Source of the DNA: Vermamoeba vermiformis
Taxonomy: Eukaryota; Tubulinea; Echinamoebida
Assembly: GCA_045837725.1 (NCBI GenBank)
Contig: JBEWZL010000243.1
Location: forward strand, 351,903-415,902
Direction of reading: 5' to 3'
DNA: 64,000 nucleotides
Below, one piece after another: positions 1 through 12,370 of this stretch (positions are counted from its first letter, which is position 1; every line of letters begins with the position of its first letter). The position numbers were made by a program, and so were the translations under genes. Under the pieces are notes generated by a model. That model searched no databases. It saw only the letters and a program-made list of their open reading frames with translations, and was not told the origin of the DNA.

Positions 1-1684
1 AGCAATCAAATGTCGTGCTTGTATGTACAAATGGTCAATGGCTCACGCATGGTCGTTGGTCCTCCTTTGGCGCAGTTGACTTCATTCGACGTAATCGATC
101 CTTTTCCAACGTGGGAAGAACGAACTTTTGTGCGCACTTTCAACGGTAAATATCTTACGATAAGGTCCATAGGTGAGATACTAATGATGCTCTTAGTGTA
201 CGAGGCTGAATGGGTCTTCTTCAGCTTGGCTCTCATTGGAAATGCATTCTCGCTCGGTTTGTTGATCTACGTTATTGCGGCCCGAGACTCGCCTATTATT
301 AAGTAAGTCGTATCATAGCGCTGTTTATTTATTCTCGTACTAACTATACAACAGGGCAAGCTCACCGAACCTCCTGATCATTTTCTTGATCGGATCCATG
401 TTCCTCTACTCAAGCATCTTTACTTGGACCTTGTCTAACGTTAGCGCTGCGTCATGTTACATCCAGTCTTGGATTCTTTCCTTTGGATGGACCATTATGT
501 TCGGGTACGTAATGCCATACGTCGCAATTAGTCGCGCGCTGGATGGATCTAACTAATTTCATCGTAGAGCTTTGATTGCTAAATCTTGGCGTGTATATAA
601 GCTCAGCAGCAACAAATCACTTCAAATCTTCAAGATTACCGATGCTCAATTGGTCTTCATTATTTTGGGTCTTTTGGCGGGCAATATTGTAAGCACTGGA
701 TCCGCTCTTCAACCCTGAACTATACTCTAATACTAGTACAGATTGTCTGTGCGGTGCAAGCAGGTGTTGTGGACATGAACCCTATCCGCGTTCACGTCGA
801 CGAGTACCGCCCTATTTACGACTACGAACAATGCCCTGAAGACGGTGCAGTGATTGGCATTGCTGCTAGTTTGATCGCGTATAACGTAAGAAAATTGTTA
901 ACAATACCTCGGTATGCCTATCGTTCTAACACCATGTGATTAGGGTGTGTTGTGCATCGCTGGCTTGATAATCGCTTGGAAGATTAGAAAATTGCGATAC
1001 TCCGTGTACAACGAGTCAAAGATCATCGCGTTCTCCGTAAGTACAAGCTACACTATGACTATCAGTCAGTAGTACTCACCAAACCTGCACTTTAGATGTA
1101 CAACGCAGCCTTCTTCGCGATCCTTGTAATTGTGCTGCAATTCACGCACGCCACGGAACGAGAGTTGCTGTACATATTGAGAAGTGCTGGCATCATGCTT
1201 GGAACTGGTACGTCGATGCGATTGAAGTTTGACACTTTGACACCTGTCATTGACCCTTAATTTTACAGCTGTCAGCGTGGCCACTCTGTTCGTCACGAAA
1301 TTGACCATGGATCGTGAAAAACATTCTTCAAGCTTCAAGTCTGCTGCTCCAATCACATCATCGACCTATGGCTCGAGCTATAATCAGAACTCTTCTTATG
1401 CCTCCACTGACGCTTTGAGAGCTGCGGATCTGCAGAAGAAACTCGAAGCCAGAGAAGAGGAACTAGCTCAAATGAAGAAGAAGAAAGGCCCAACTGACAG
1501 CGATGCCGTCTACTATCAAACCAAATACGAGCAGTTGTACTCGGAGAATCAGGCATTGAAGAACGAAATGTTCAAGTTGAAGGATCTGCTCGAAAAAACT
1601 AACAAACGACAGAGCGTACCTCAAACACCGAACAGCTACCAACCTAACTCTACTTCGTCTACTGAAGATAGTGTTGAGAATTAA
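1..1684 (+). CDS. Class C (GABA-B/mGluR-like) G-protein-coupled receptor, 5' partial
   Basis: The reading frame is already open at base 1, so the ligand-binding ectodomain lies outside the window. Seven exons remain (1-302, 355-504, 568-688, 742-885, 944-1036, 1096-1207, 1269-1684), all joined by GT-AG introns of about 50-63 nt that keep the frame. They encode the end of the extracellular part and a seven-helix region. Exon 3 has the AKSWRVYKL segment after TM3 and a K(I/V)TDAQL stretch, both typical of GABA-B receptors. After the last helix there is a serine-rich tail and a coiled coil around LEAREEELAQMKKKK and NEMFKLKDLLEKTN, a common place for coiled coils in GABA-B receptors. It is probably a plasma-membrane receptor signalling through heterotrimeric G proteins; the ligand cannot be read. 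It resembles the Grl family of Dictyostelium (known family knowledge). The stop TAA is at 1682-1684. Confidence 0.88.
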
Positions 1685-1806
1685 TGTGAATATTAAATGT
1701 AAACTAAGTTGTAATATAATTAAATTAGAAATATTAAGAATTAGTTCTGCCGCAATTTCTACAAGGTTTTATTAACAAAAAAAAGGTGTGGACAATATTA
1801 TTAAGA

Positions 1807-4524
1807 TCATATACTGCCCTTAATATCCATCTGATCATCAATTGCGTTCACAAACAACGGATTGTCGATCAGCAGATCTTTAAAACAGCGCAAAAATACT
1901 TTGTCCGCCGTTTGTGGCGCATGCTTGCACATGACTTTGACTGACTCGTACATGTTAGCATAGGACTCGATGCCTGGCCAGCGTCCTTCGTCCAAATAGA
2001 TCTCGAACAATCTCGCGAGATGCAGCGGAGATTTAACAGCGCATCTGAAGCCCGAGAACTCTTCGCCTTCCCTTTTTAGGAAGCCCCAGAACTGTCGCAA
2101 TACTTCAAAGTTGTTGTTTTGAGCGCGGTATAACTCTACGAGCCTAAAAAATGACACGTGTCAGAGTGACATTTGCGAAATAGTTGCAAAGCTTAGACGA
2201 ACCTGTATGCAAACACAGTGACAAAGTAGAGCTGGTCGTGGACACTAGGGAGATTGAAATCTGGTTCTTCGTCGTAGACTTGCAATAAGAAGTCCCGTAA
2301 TTGTTCGCGAGTAGTGCACTCGTACATCATTCTGCGCGTCAATTTGACAGTTGAAGGTGACACTTGCGAGGTATCTAATGCTCCAATGTCAATGCTAGGT
2401 CTATATAGATATCAAGACCGACGTACCTAACAAGCCATTCAATGCGCGGACGAATGGGTGGGTCATCTTCAGTTTGTTCAGTTTGACCACATCCGTCGTG
2501 AACGCATCCAGCGAACCAGTCATGAACGAGAGCTCGGCATGCAAAGAGTATAATATTTGCAAGAATTCTTTGCAGCGTTGCAATTTCTTGTCGACACCTT
2601 GCACACTGATCCGCATCTCGCTGTACGCCTTGAAGTCTTTTTCATTGACCATTTTAGGAAAGTCTTCGATAGTCTCGCTCAAAGTCGCAGAGATATCGCC
2701 GCTAGAACGCAGCGAGGGTCCTGCATCCTCGACATTTAAACTCGTATGACCGTTCATTGCATCTTTTTCCTGCTGTTCAATCACCCTTTTGACGATTTTG
2801 ATTTCTTCAGCGCGCTTAATCTCGACGACACATTCGTCCATGAGTGCCGTCAATTCTTTTTCGGCCTCGTCAATGCGATTTTGACTGATCAACAGGCCGT
2901 ACATGAACGACAAGGGATAGCTGTAGCTCTTGTTATTGTGCACCGCGTACTTGCAGTCATCGATCGATTTTTCGATCTGATTCAATTGGTAGTAACATCT
3001 ATAAAAGGAAATGATTACTGTCACGTTCAAAACAAATGACACTTCAAGTGTCAACGTGTCAAAAAAAATGGATCTAGATCCAGATCTCCTTACCTGCTAC
3101 GGAAATAATAGACCTCGCATAGCTTTGAGTTGATAGCTATGATGGCATTATAGTCCTCGAGTGCCTTCTCCCAATTTCTCATATCTTCCCAGATCGTGGT
3201 TCTGTTGTAATAGGCTCTAACATGATGGGGATGTTGAGCGATAGACATATTGTAGTATTCGAATGCCTTGTTAATATCTGCCTTCTCGTAGTGAATGTAA
3301 CCGATGTTCTATATTAAGCAAGTCGTTAGTTCTCGTACAAAAGAATAAATTCGATCCGTAAAGATCAAAACTTACGTTGTAAACTACGGGTTTTCGGTTA
3401 TAGTCCATAGTGATTATTTTCTCATAATCAGCGAGTTCTTTAGCCTGATAGTGCATCTTGGTATCTTTTGTGGCTAATTTGAACATAATAAATGCTGCAG
3501 CAAAAAATAAGTAATTAATATCGGTTAAAAAATCGGAAAATTCGATAAATTACCTCTTTGGTGGTAGAATCTAGGCTCATTAGGATTGATCTCAATAGCT
3601 GTATTGATCTCTTCATAGGCTTTTTGCCATTTCTTGTTGCTAATGTGGATGTAGGCGCGTAGTAGACATTTCTCGCCTTCATCTTCGGACAACTCAATTG
3701 CGCGTTCAAAATCTCGAATAGCATAATCGGTCTGAACACAAATTAATTAAAATTCGAGCATTATAAACGAATGCAGCAATTTTGAAATTGTATGGAAATG
3801 TGCAACTGCCGGGAGTTAATTTAATCTAACCGGCGTAATCTCGCTATGCTATCGCTAATAATTACCTCGAATTTATATTCCCAGCACAATCCTCGCTTAG
3901 AATAGCCTAGAGCACAAGCAGGATCGAATTCCAGAAGCGTGTCGAAAATTTTCTAAAAATACAAGAAATAATTAGAATTCCAGCGCCATATAATTAATAC
4001 GTGATATTAAAATATTTTTATGCCATTAATCTACGTTTAGAAGCGGATCTGGCCGTTTTAAAGGTTGACACTGGCCAGATCGCAACGACCTTTTTAAATA
4101 ATGCTTGAAAACTTACTATCGCCCTATCATAATCTTGTCGATCGATTTCATATTGACCCAATTCCAAAAACAGTTCTTGCTAGAGTTTTAGACCGGATTA
4201 GTGAGTCGATCGAAATTAAGTTACATTGTATCATGTAAATTAGCTTTCATAACGTACCTGATGCAAGCTAGGATCCTTAGTGAAGCGATAAAATTGTTTG
4301 CAAACTTGGGAAACCTTGTAAAGCTGGGGAAGATCGAGGTAAATTAATACATCTAAAGCGATCTCTTCGGGTAGCGCACGAAAATAGTTTTGAGCGGGAC
4401 CCTCTTCCATCCAGTTACAACGTTCGGTGACCTTTTGTGCTCGTTTATTGATCACAGCAATCGATGAATGACAACCGACTTCACTGCTCATAAAATTGTT
4501 CTCCGCACGGTATTGGCTGACCAT
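1807..4524 (-). CDS. F-box protein with tetratricopeptide repeats
   Basis: The first exon (4258-4524) starts at ATG 4524 and holds an F-box: LPEEIALDVLIYLDLP followed by a VSQVCKQFYRFT segment. Later exons, read right to left, encode consecutive TPR helices, for example ELGQYEIDRQDYDRAI near 4130, a WEDMRNWEKALEDYNAII segment near 3160, and CYYQLNQIEKSIDDCKYA near 2950. A less regular helical C-terminal region ends at TGA 1807. The F-box suggests an SCF ubiquitin-ligase substrate adaptor binding Skp1, with the TPR array as substrate-binding surface; the substrate is unknown. Nine or more short introns interrupt the gene. One of them (acceptor near 2145) carries the exact palindrome TGACACGTGTCA. 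F-box/TPR combinations are much rarer than F-box/LRR or F-box/WD40. Confidence 0.8.
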
Positions 4525-4731
4525 AAAAGGAAAATCTCAGATCAGCTTGATCGCAATAAATTGTTGCGTTGTGCTCTGTGCAATGTGACTTTGTAATGAA
4601 GTACAATCGCAAGCTGAATTTATAATTAAAAACAAATTTTATTATTAATCTAATTGTAAACCGGCCTAGATCTCGGTGGATCTGGTCGATTGCAAGTACA
4701 TTTCCGGAATATTCATGATATTACTATCGAA

Positions 4732-6144
4732 TTAAGCCTCCATAAACACCTTGATGACACCTTCGGATTTCTCTGAAAACTTCTTGTAGAATTCAGGACC
4801 GTCAGTCAGCTTGCCGCGAGTAGTGACAACGAAGCGCGGGTCAAATTCGCCGGACAAGAGTTTAGGCACAATCAACGGCCAGTACTTTTGAGAAGGACAT
4901 TGACCACCGCGGATCGTAAGATCTTTTTCCATCATTGCACCAACTGGGAAGTGATTAGCGTAACCAGTGTACACGCCGATGACTATAAATATGATGTGTT
5001 AGATCATATTGAAGAGAATCAAAAGTAAAGCAGATCTAACGTACCAGATACACGGCCGAACTTGCGAACACAAGTAAACATCTCAGAGAAGATGTCAGCA
5101 GTATCGGTCTCGAGACCAATGGCCATTTCGATCTTATGAGTCCAAGTCTTGGCGTATTCAAAACCAGCACATTCGATAGCCACATCCACGCCACCAGGGC
5201 ACATTTCTTGAATGGCCTTCACTGTGTCCTTCTCCTTGAAGTTAATGACCTCAATACCGAGGGTGTTCTTGGCAAGGTCCAAACGGTCAGGTACGCAATC
5301 AATGCCAATGACGCGTTTGGCCTTGCGAATCTGGCACCAACGAGCCGCTAGCAAACCAATAGGACCCAAGCCCCAAATAGCAACAGTGTCGCCTTCTTTG
5401 ACCTCACCGAGCTCGGTGCCGTGGTAGGCAGTAGGAATAATGTCGGACAAGAAGAGAGCGACGTCGTTGGGAAGTTGATCGGGCACCACCAAACAGTTCA
5501 CATCCGCGAAAGGAACACGTACGTACTCGGCTTGACCTCCGGGAACACCACCAGTCAAGTGAGAGTAGCCATAAATCGCCGAGGTGCGGTGACCGTACAT
5601 AGTTTCCATCAATTTGGAGGGATTGGTCGTGTCGCAAGCTAGCGATAAGATCAGATCATCGAAAAGTTTTTCAAAGTGCAAATGTACTAAATACTTACCA
5701 GTATATTCTTGTCTCTTACAATAATCGCAAGTACCGCAAGCAATACCAAAGGCTACGACAACGCGTTGACCAGTTTTAATGTTCTTCACTTCAGGGCCAA
5801 CTTCTTGGACAATACCCATAAATTCGTGGCCGAGAATATCTCCCTTGTGCATATCAGGAGTAGCGTTAGAGTACATGTGCAAGTCCGAACCGCAAATAGT
5901 CGTCGCGGTAATCTTCAAGATGATATCGCGAGGATCCGTGATCAATGGACGCGGAGCATCGATTAGACGAATGTCTCGCTTGCCGTACCACGCCAAAGCG
6001 TGCATTTTGCGAGACTCGTCGACCTTAGGTTGAGTGGGGGTGCTAGTAGGCTATAAGAAATGTTAGTATTGTTGTGTAAAGGCGAGATCTGGCACGTACC
6101 ACTTGGCCCAAAGCCACATCAGCAGTTTTAAATAGAGTGTTCAT
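4732..6144 (-). CDS. Zinc-dependent alcohol dehydrogenase (formaldehyde dehydrogenase-like)
   Basis: Four exons (6100-6144, 5699-6050, 5045-5638, about 4732-4983) join in frame from ATG 6144 to TAA 4732. The product is a medium-chain dehydrogenase of about 410 residues. Visible motifs are the catalytic zinc ligand region TTICGSDLHM, the GHEFMGIVQEVG zinc-binding signature, structural zinc cysteines in CGTCDYC followed by a fourth Cys after the second intron, and the Rossmann loop GLGPIG followed by an NAD-preferring Asp in IGIDC. The long insert with YGYSHLTGG and a PTAYHG segment resembles the glutathione-independent formaldehyde dehydrogenase/threonine dehydrogenase-like branch. It probably oxidises an alcohol or formaldehyde adduct in the cytosol. 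Its start is divergent from the DOT1 gene across 694 bp. Confidence 0.88.
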
Positions 6145-6838
6145 GTTGTAATGCAGTAATGAGTGATTAAAAACATTGCCCCCTCGAGTGGTATTTATAT
6201 CAGCTGGTCGCAAGACGGCCCTGGGAGTACATTGGGTGGCAATGATACATAGATGTCAAGTAGAATAAATAGAAAATTCTGCCTCATAAACAATTTATGT
6301 GCTAAAGCATGCGCTAGTGCGTGATGGAAGAAAGGAAGACATTCCTCGTGCGAGAAAAATGCAGGCTGTAATAATTGCAATCAGGTTTGATCTGCAACAA
6401 CTATTTCCCGAGCGAATAATTATCAATTTTCTCCTAAGAAATTTATAAAAAATATTCTCTTGCCTTTTCTACAGGGAGTAGACGCACAGTGAGCAAATTG
6501 TCAAATCTCCCTACAGCCGTCTACCTATTGTCAAATTAGTTATAACCTTTATCCATAACGCTTCTTAGGTTGTTTAGTGATATTTGTGTGGTATTTAAAC
6601 AAGAATAACGCAAAATGATCAATTGAAGTTCGGTGGCTTTTTTCGCGCGCAATTTTCTTAGCTGCTACCCGAACCACCACACTTCTTTCGATTATCACAT
6701 TTCAGCTTAGAGGCTCATTCAAATATGATCCTCGAGCGTTTAGTGGTTTGATTTCGCCCAAGATCAGATTTGTGCATCCAACCATCCCAATAGCAACGGA
6801 TGAATTCTCTGTAATTCAACTAACGAATACAATATACA
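6145..6838. promoter_or_regulatory. Divergent intergenic region between alcohol dehydrogenase and DOT1
   Basis: This 694-bp region contains no convincing exon on either strand. It should hold both promoters and both 5' UTRs. The decamer ATTGTCAAAT occurs twice in direct orientation about 35 bp apart (near 6497 and 6529), and GTAGACG near 6479 is mirrored by CGTCTAC near 6519. No TATA-like element can be assigned with confidence. Confidence 0.4.
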
Positions 6839-9800
6839 ATGGACGAAGCTCCACGTAAGTATTATTATTAATAGCGGCGTATTTGCACGAGGCCATTTAT
6901 TGCTTGACAGAATTATTTATTATATTCGATACTCACTTTGCTGCACGGTCTGAAATATCAGCAAGGCCATAATAGTAACAATATAATTATTATGCGATCT
7001 TAATTAGTGGAATTACGAATTTTGGTGCAGAATTAAAAAGTGATCGTCGATCGCATCGTGCACTTCTCCTCGCTTTTTCTCATTTTTGCTAACCGATTAT
7101 TTAATATTATACAGGCAAAATATTATCGCTATCAGAATGGGAATCGATGTACGAGCGAATGGTAGCAATGGCCGGCGTTACAGCCAAAACCCTGAATAGC
7201 TTCGACCAAATATCGCACAAAGCTCAGGTAAAATACTAAACTAATATAATAATACATATAAGCATGGTTTAGCACGAAACTATTATGAGCTCACAGATCA
7301 GATCAGCTGACCTCGCAGATCATTTCGTTTTGCAATATTGATTCTAATCGATTTAATATTTCCTATTATAGGTCTATGGCGAGGCCATGCCTCTACTAGT
7401 CGATGCTCTAATCGATATCGCTCAAATCAAACCTACCGACGTGTTCTTCGATATTGGATCCGGTACGGGCTCTCAATATTCTCATTTTCGAGTAAATCTA
7501 ACGAACCCTTATTATCCAGGTATTGGAAACATCGTTTTACAAATTGCTGCTCAAACTGGTTGCAAGGCTTACGGGATCGAGATCCGTGAAGATCTGCACC
7601 AATTGGCAGAAGGACTGCTCGAGCAATTCAACAAAGAATATACCTCGCGCAATATGACGGCACCTGAAGTAAAACTTATAGGCGTAAGATCTTAAAGCTG
7701 TTCATATACCACAGATTCTGATTGATCTATCTAGGGTGACGCGCTGGCGGACTCGTTCGAAATCGACCAGTACTACGTCAATTCAACGATCGTGTTCATG
7801 AACAATTGGTGCTTCCCGCCAAGCCTTGAACGAGGGCTGTGTCTCAAGTTCGAAGCAATGCTGCAGAAGGACGTCAAGCTCATTGCTCTCAAGGTACGCG
7901 CACGAGTCATTTTTGTGCCCTGAAGAACAGTTTGATTAACTTTGTTATAGAACTTGTTCCCGCGAGAAGAGCCATGGAAACAACGTTATCGAGACTCGCC
8001 CGTGCAGATTTTCAAGTACGTGACCACGAGATTTTATCATTTTTTTCTAACTTTTGTAGAATGCCGTGGGAGCGTTACAAGTTTCCTGAAGGCTGTATTT
8101 CATGGGCACACAGACCAATCACAGCGTACATTTACACCGTTGACAGAGAGTTCGATTTTGACAAGAAAGTTGCGTTTTTTGACGCGCAATGGAAGAAGAA
8201 CAAAAATTACAAAGGACGAGTCACGCACATGGTTCACTTCGATGAAAGCAGCAAGATGCAGGTCAAAGAAGTCGACGAGACCGAAGAAAAACAGAAAAAA
8301 CCGAAAGAAAACAAACTGCCGAAAGTCAATGACTTCGTTGATCTCGTTTCATCGCGCGACAGTGCCAGTAGCTCGGGCAGTGTTAAAGCACCCAAGCCTA
8401 AGCCACAGCCATCGGCCAACGGAGGTCCGCCCAAGCCTCGAAAGTTCAGAAGGCGAGGCAAAACACCGTTCTTGACCGACCGTGAAGGAGACGATTACAT
8501 CTGTTTGACGTGCAGGGCTAAAGATAGAATGCCTTGGAGGTTCAAAATGTCGCAACAAATCGCAGCACACGTGCGATTACATCAGTTCAATCCGTACAAG
8601 TTTGACGATGACGACGAGGGATCAGAAGATGACGAAGTGAGCGTGAGCAACACCAACACGAACGTGCCGTTGATCGATATCTCCAACGAGAAATCAGTTA
8701 CCAAGAACGGTGCTGACGAGTTTGCAGCTCTGATCTCGCTCATGTATATCGCAGGGTCTGAAACTGCCATGCAAATAGACCCGACACCGACAGAGCCCGC
8801 CGCCGAACTAACACCCGTTGTCAACAACGAAAATATTCAGCCTGAGAAGGAGAAAGAAATGAAGGAGCAAGAGCAGCCTCCAATTAATACGAGCTCAAAG
8901 AAGGCTACTGAATTGAACATGAGCAGTCGACTGACGGACTCACTGACTATTGACCCTGCGGAGATTCAACGGACACGAGAACGGCTGGCAGAGAAAGAAA
9001 AGGCAAAAGAGGCTGCCAAGGCCAATGGCGAGGTGCCTAAGCAACCCAAGAAGCCTAAAATCAAGGATGGAAACAGTGCTCACAAAGAAGGCACTGAGGA
9101 CAAGAAAAAGAGCGGAGAAAAGGCGACTCCTCCAAATGGCTTGAAAACGAGCAAAGATAAGTCGAAGAAAGCGGTAGCTGTTGTGCCTCTGAGCAACACG
9201 TCCAACCCGCCTAAAGTTGTTACCAGCCCCGAGCCGGATGAAAAATGTAAGTGATGTTTGTGCACGAATGCACGTCCGTGTTATTAATCCTTTCGTAGAC
9301 ATTGTTGTTGACGGCCAGGCGTTTGAGATGTCTGGCGGTGAGTTAAGGCCCGTTTCACTACGACGAGCAACGGCACACGAGCCCAAGTCCAAAAGAATCA
9401 TTGACAATTTTCCCGAACTGCCGTCTGAACGTCGCTCTCGCAAGGGTCTGACCAAGTCGAAAAACGACAACACGGCGACAAGTGAGACCAACAAACCAAG
9501 TGACAACAATGTGAATGAGGAGAAGCAAACTAACGTGACTGAGCAACCTGCCGAGTTGGCCAGCGAAAAGCCTGAACAGCTGACAATACAGTCGGCATTG
9601 ACACCATTCAATCCCGAGCACTTTGCATTGCAAGATCGATTCCGCTCGCCAATGAATAGTGAGCCTGGTCCTGACTTCCCAGGTGTGCTCCCAGCTGTGA
9701 TGCAGCACTTCAATGCACACTCCTCGGCACCTCCACCAACCATCAATGGATACATGCACCTCAGCAACAAGAGTCACACGTGAAACCGAACGAGACTGCT

Positions 9801-12268
9801 AAGCCTGCGGAGGGAGTAAAGTCACCGACGAATCAACGTCCGAGCCCAATCAATGGCATCAAACCGAAGAGGCCACAGCCTCCGTCATCGAACTTGGTCG
9901 ACGCACTTCCTGTGGTTAGGTCTTCGACCCCAGATGTGGTTGCAAAACGTGTCAATGAGTTGACTAAGTCTGATGAGGCTTGGCGAACCAAACGACCTCA
10001 GGAGACTGAACAACAAGCAGCTCCCTCTAACACAGAGGCGCCAGTTGATCACATGGATATTGTGCGAGACGAGCCCGCCTCAGAGAGCACACCGACCATA
10101 GCTTCAGTGGAACAAGCGGCACAAGCCATGGATGTCACTCCGACCACGGTGGTGACTGACAAGGGAACGTCGGAGGCCGCAAGTACGGCTAACAGCGCTG
10201 GCGAGCACCTTACTGAACCCGTGCACGATCGTGCAGTTGATGAACTGCCCACTGCTGAAGTCACCGCGAGTCCCGCCGATACCTACATGAGCACGCAACA
10301 TGAAGTGGCACAAGCAGCTTCAAGTCAAACACAAAGGTTGAGCTTGTGGACTCACCTATTGCTGAAGCAAGACCCACCTTTGAAGAGCCCAGGTCCATTG
10401 TTGTGCTTGACGCGCCAAATGAAGCTACCGTGACAGTTGAATCTAAGTTCGAGGAAGGTTCAGTCCCCGAGCTGATTGTCACTCCTGCAGTTATTGAGCA
10501 ACAACCAACACCTGTACTCGCCTCAAGCGAGGAAATGAGCGCCTCAGAACGAGAATCAGCCAAGGACGAGCAGTCAAAATCAACCTCGAACAAGAAGCGA
10601 AAGAGAACTGCTTCAACGACTGAGCAATCTGATGCAACTAAGCAGGACGGCAGCAATACCGATGCGAGCAACACACCACAATCAGCTCAGCCCAAGCCCA
10701 AGAAGCGACGCTTTGAAAGCGAGTTGTCAGGCCTGTTCCACGGTCAAATCAACTACGACTACAAGATTGACAAGGAGTTCTTGTACTCGTCAAAGCGAAG
10801 TTGTGTCGTGAAGAAAGAGACCACCGCCGCGGCACCTAAAACACCCGCGCGACCCATGACGTCATCGCCACAACCACGTGCACGAAGTCGTAAAGCTGGT
10901 GCCAACGATCCCGCGCTCAAAACACCACCAGTTTCACCAATTAAATTCGATCTGAATGACGATGAAGAGCACAGCAACAAGCCCAAGCCCAAGAAAAAGA
11001 ATAATACTAATAATAACAATAATACAAATAAGAACCCGGACCCTGAACCGATTAACACCAATGAAAACAAACCAAAATCTAGCCCTACAAAAGAACCCAA
11101 GAAAATTACCGAGAAAACCATCGAAAAGACCACAACCAGCACACCAGAAGAGCCCACAGAAGTCAACACCAACAAGGCACCAGCGAGGCCCAGATCGAAG
11201 TCAAAGAGCAAACCCAAAGATTTGGCTGAGAGCATTCTCGCGAAAGTGTCGAACTTGACACCAATCAAAAACGCCAACAAAAATCTGCCCAAGCCCAAAT
11301 TTCCATCCAAGTCCAAGAAGTCGTCGGCCTCGCGCTCCGAATCACCGTCAACTTCAACCCCGTCCTCGCCTTCAAAACATGCGCCGTTAGTTCGCAACGC
11401 TTCAACAGCTGCAGCACTATTGCTCCTCGCTTCTGAAAAAGAATTGCTTGAGACACCTGTCACCAGCACTCCATTCAACGAATGCTCTGGTCCCTGAAGC
11501 CTTGTCAAACAATGAACAGATTGCCTTGTCAGCTGTCATGACCACTGATATGGAGATTGTTGCCGATCATGCCCTTCAAGACCAACACGAGGCCGTCGCT
11601 AACAAGCCCGCAGAACGGCAGATTGTTGACATTTCTGGTCAAAACTACGCTGAACCCGAGCGTATGATTGACATTGCTACTGACGCTGATGCCCAAGAAG
11701 CACCTGTCAGCACGGAAAAGGTTCCTACAACTGTGCAAACAGACTCAGCACACGAGCCCGAACACCGTAAGTAACACGTGCTGACACTTCCGAGCTGCAA
11801 GTCTAACTCATATTAGATGTCCCCGAGAACGGTGAAAATGTGCCGAGCGAACAACGAGTAGACATAGTTCAAGAGTCACAGCAGTCCAAGAGTGCGGAGC
11901 ATTCAGTGGCAGCAGCTGAAGTCGAGCCAATGTCAGACCAATCAGTGGACCAGACAATGAACGATTCAGAGAACAACAAGCTGCTGAATGAAGCTATTGA
12001 GGCCCATGTTATAAGCAGGCAAGCTGCACCTGAAGCTGCTTCAGCACGACCGAGCAATGGTGGTGCAGATCCAGCCCCTGTCGCCAACATGTCACTGCTG
12101 CAGTCCATCGAGTACTTGAAGAACTCATCACTCGTGGAGCCTGCTGGCACTGTTGATGTCTTGCCTGACAATGAACAGAGCTCGTACTTTGCCACAATAG
12201 CTAATTATCAAGACGTGGATGATGAGGCTGAGGACGATGATATATTATTATTGCCTACAGACAGTTGA
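6839..12268 (+). CDS. DOT1: DOT1-like histone H3 lysine-79 methyltransferase with zinc finger and very long disordered tail
   Basis: Exons 6839-6854, 7115-7227, 7372-7462, 7520-7683, 7735-7893, 7951-8015 and 8060-9246 join in frame. They give a DOT1 catalytic core in residues ~1-250: the SAM-binding DIGSGIGNIVLQ (~70), acidic GIEI (~92), the NNW motif (~152) matching the NNF of DOT1, and SWAHRPITAYIYTVDR matching the family's terminal strand. There is no SET domain. A CLTC...HVRLH finger follows near residue 350. The remainder (exon from 9299, last exon after an intron near 11770-11817) is Pro/Ser/Thr/Lys/Glu-rich and appears disordered, with basic KKRKR-type patches that fit nuclear localisation. 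The whole model is about 1,570 residues. Between 9680 and 11520 the open frame changes three times without a good splice donor. The core is secure; whether the tail is one intact protein is not. Confidence 0.8.
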
Positions 12269-12370
12269 CCGAGCTAGATCTGGTTGAATGTGTTGTAGTT
12301 TTTGTATATAGCGATGTGTCGGATAATAATAAAATGTAAATAATTCGAATTGATATTAGGCAACATTATT

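Noticed and set aside
6195-6380. 61-codon minus-strand frame upstream of the alcohol dehydrogenase
   Set aside because: Short, no family resemblance, and it lies in a promoter region; chance is sufficient.
8940-9770. Long minus-strand open frame opposite the DOT1 gene
   Set aside because: It is an antisense shadow of a biased, low-complexity coding region; its translation lacks any recognisable motif and the plus strand carries the real exons.
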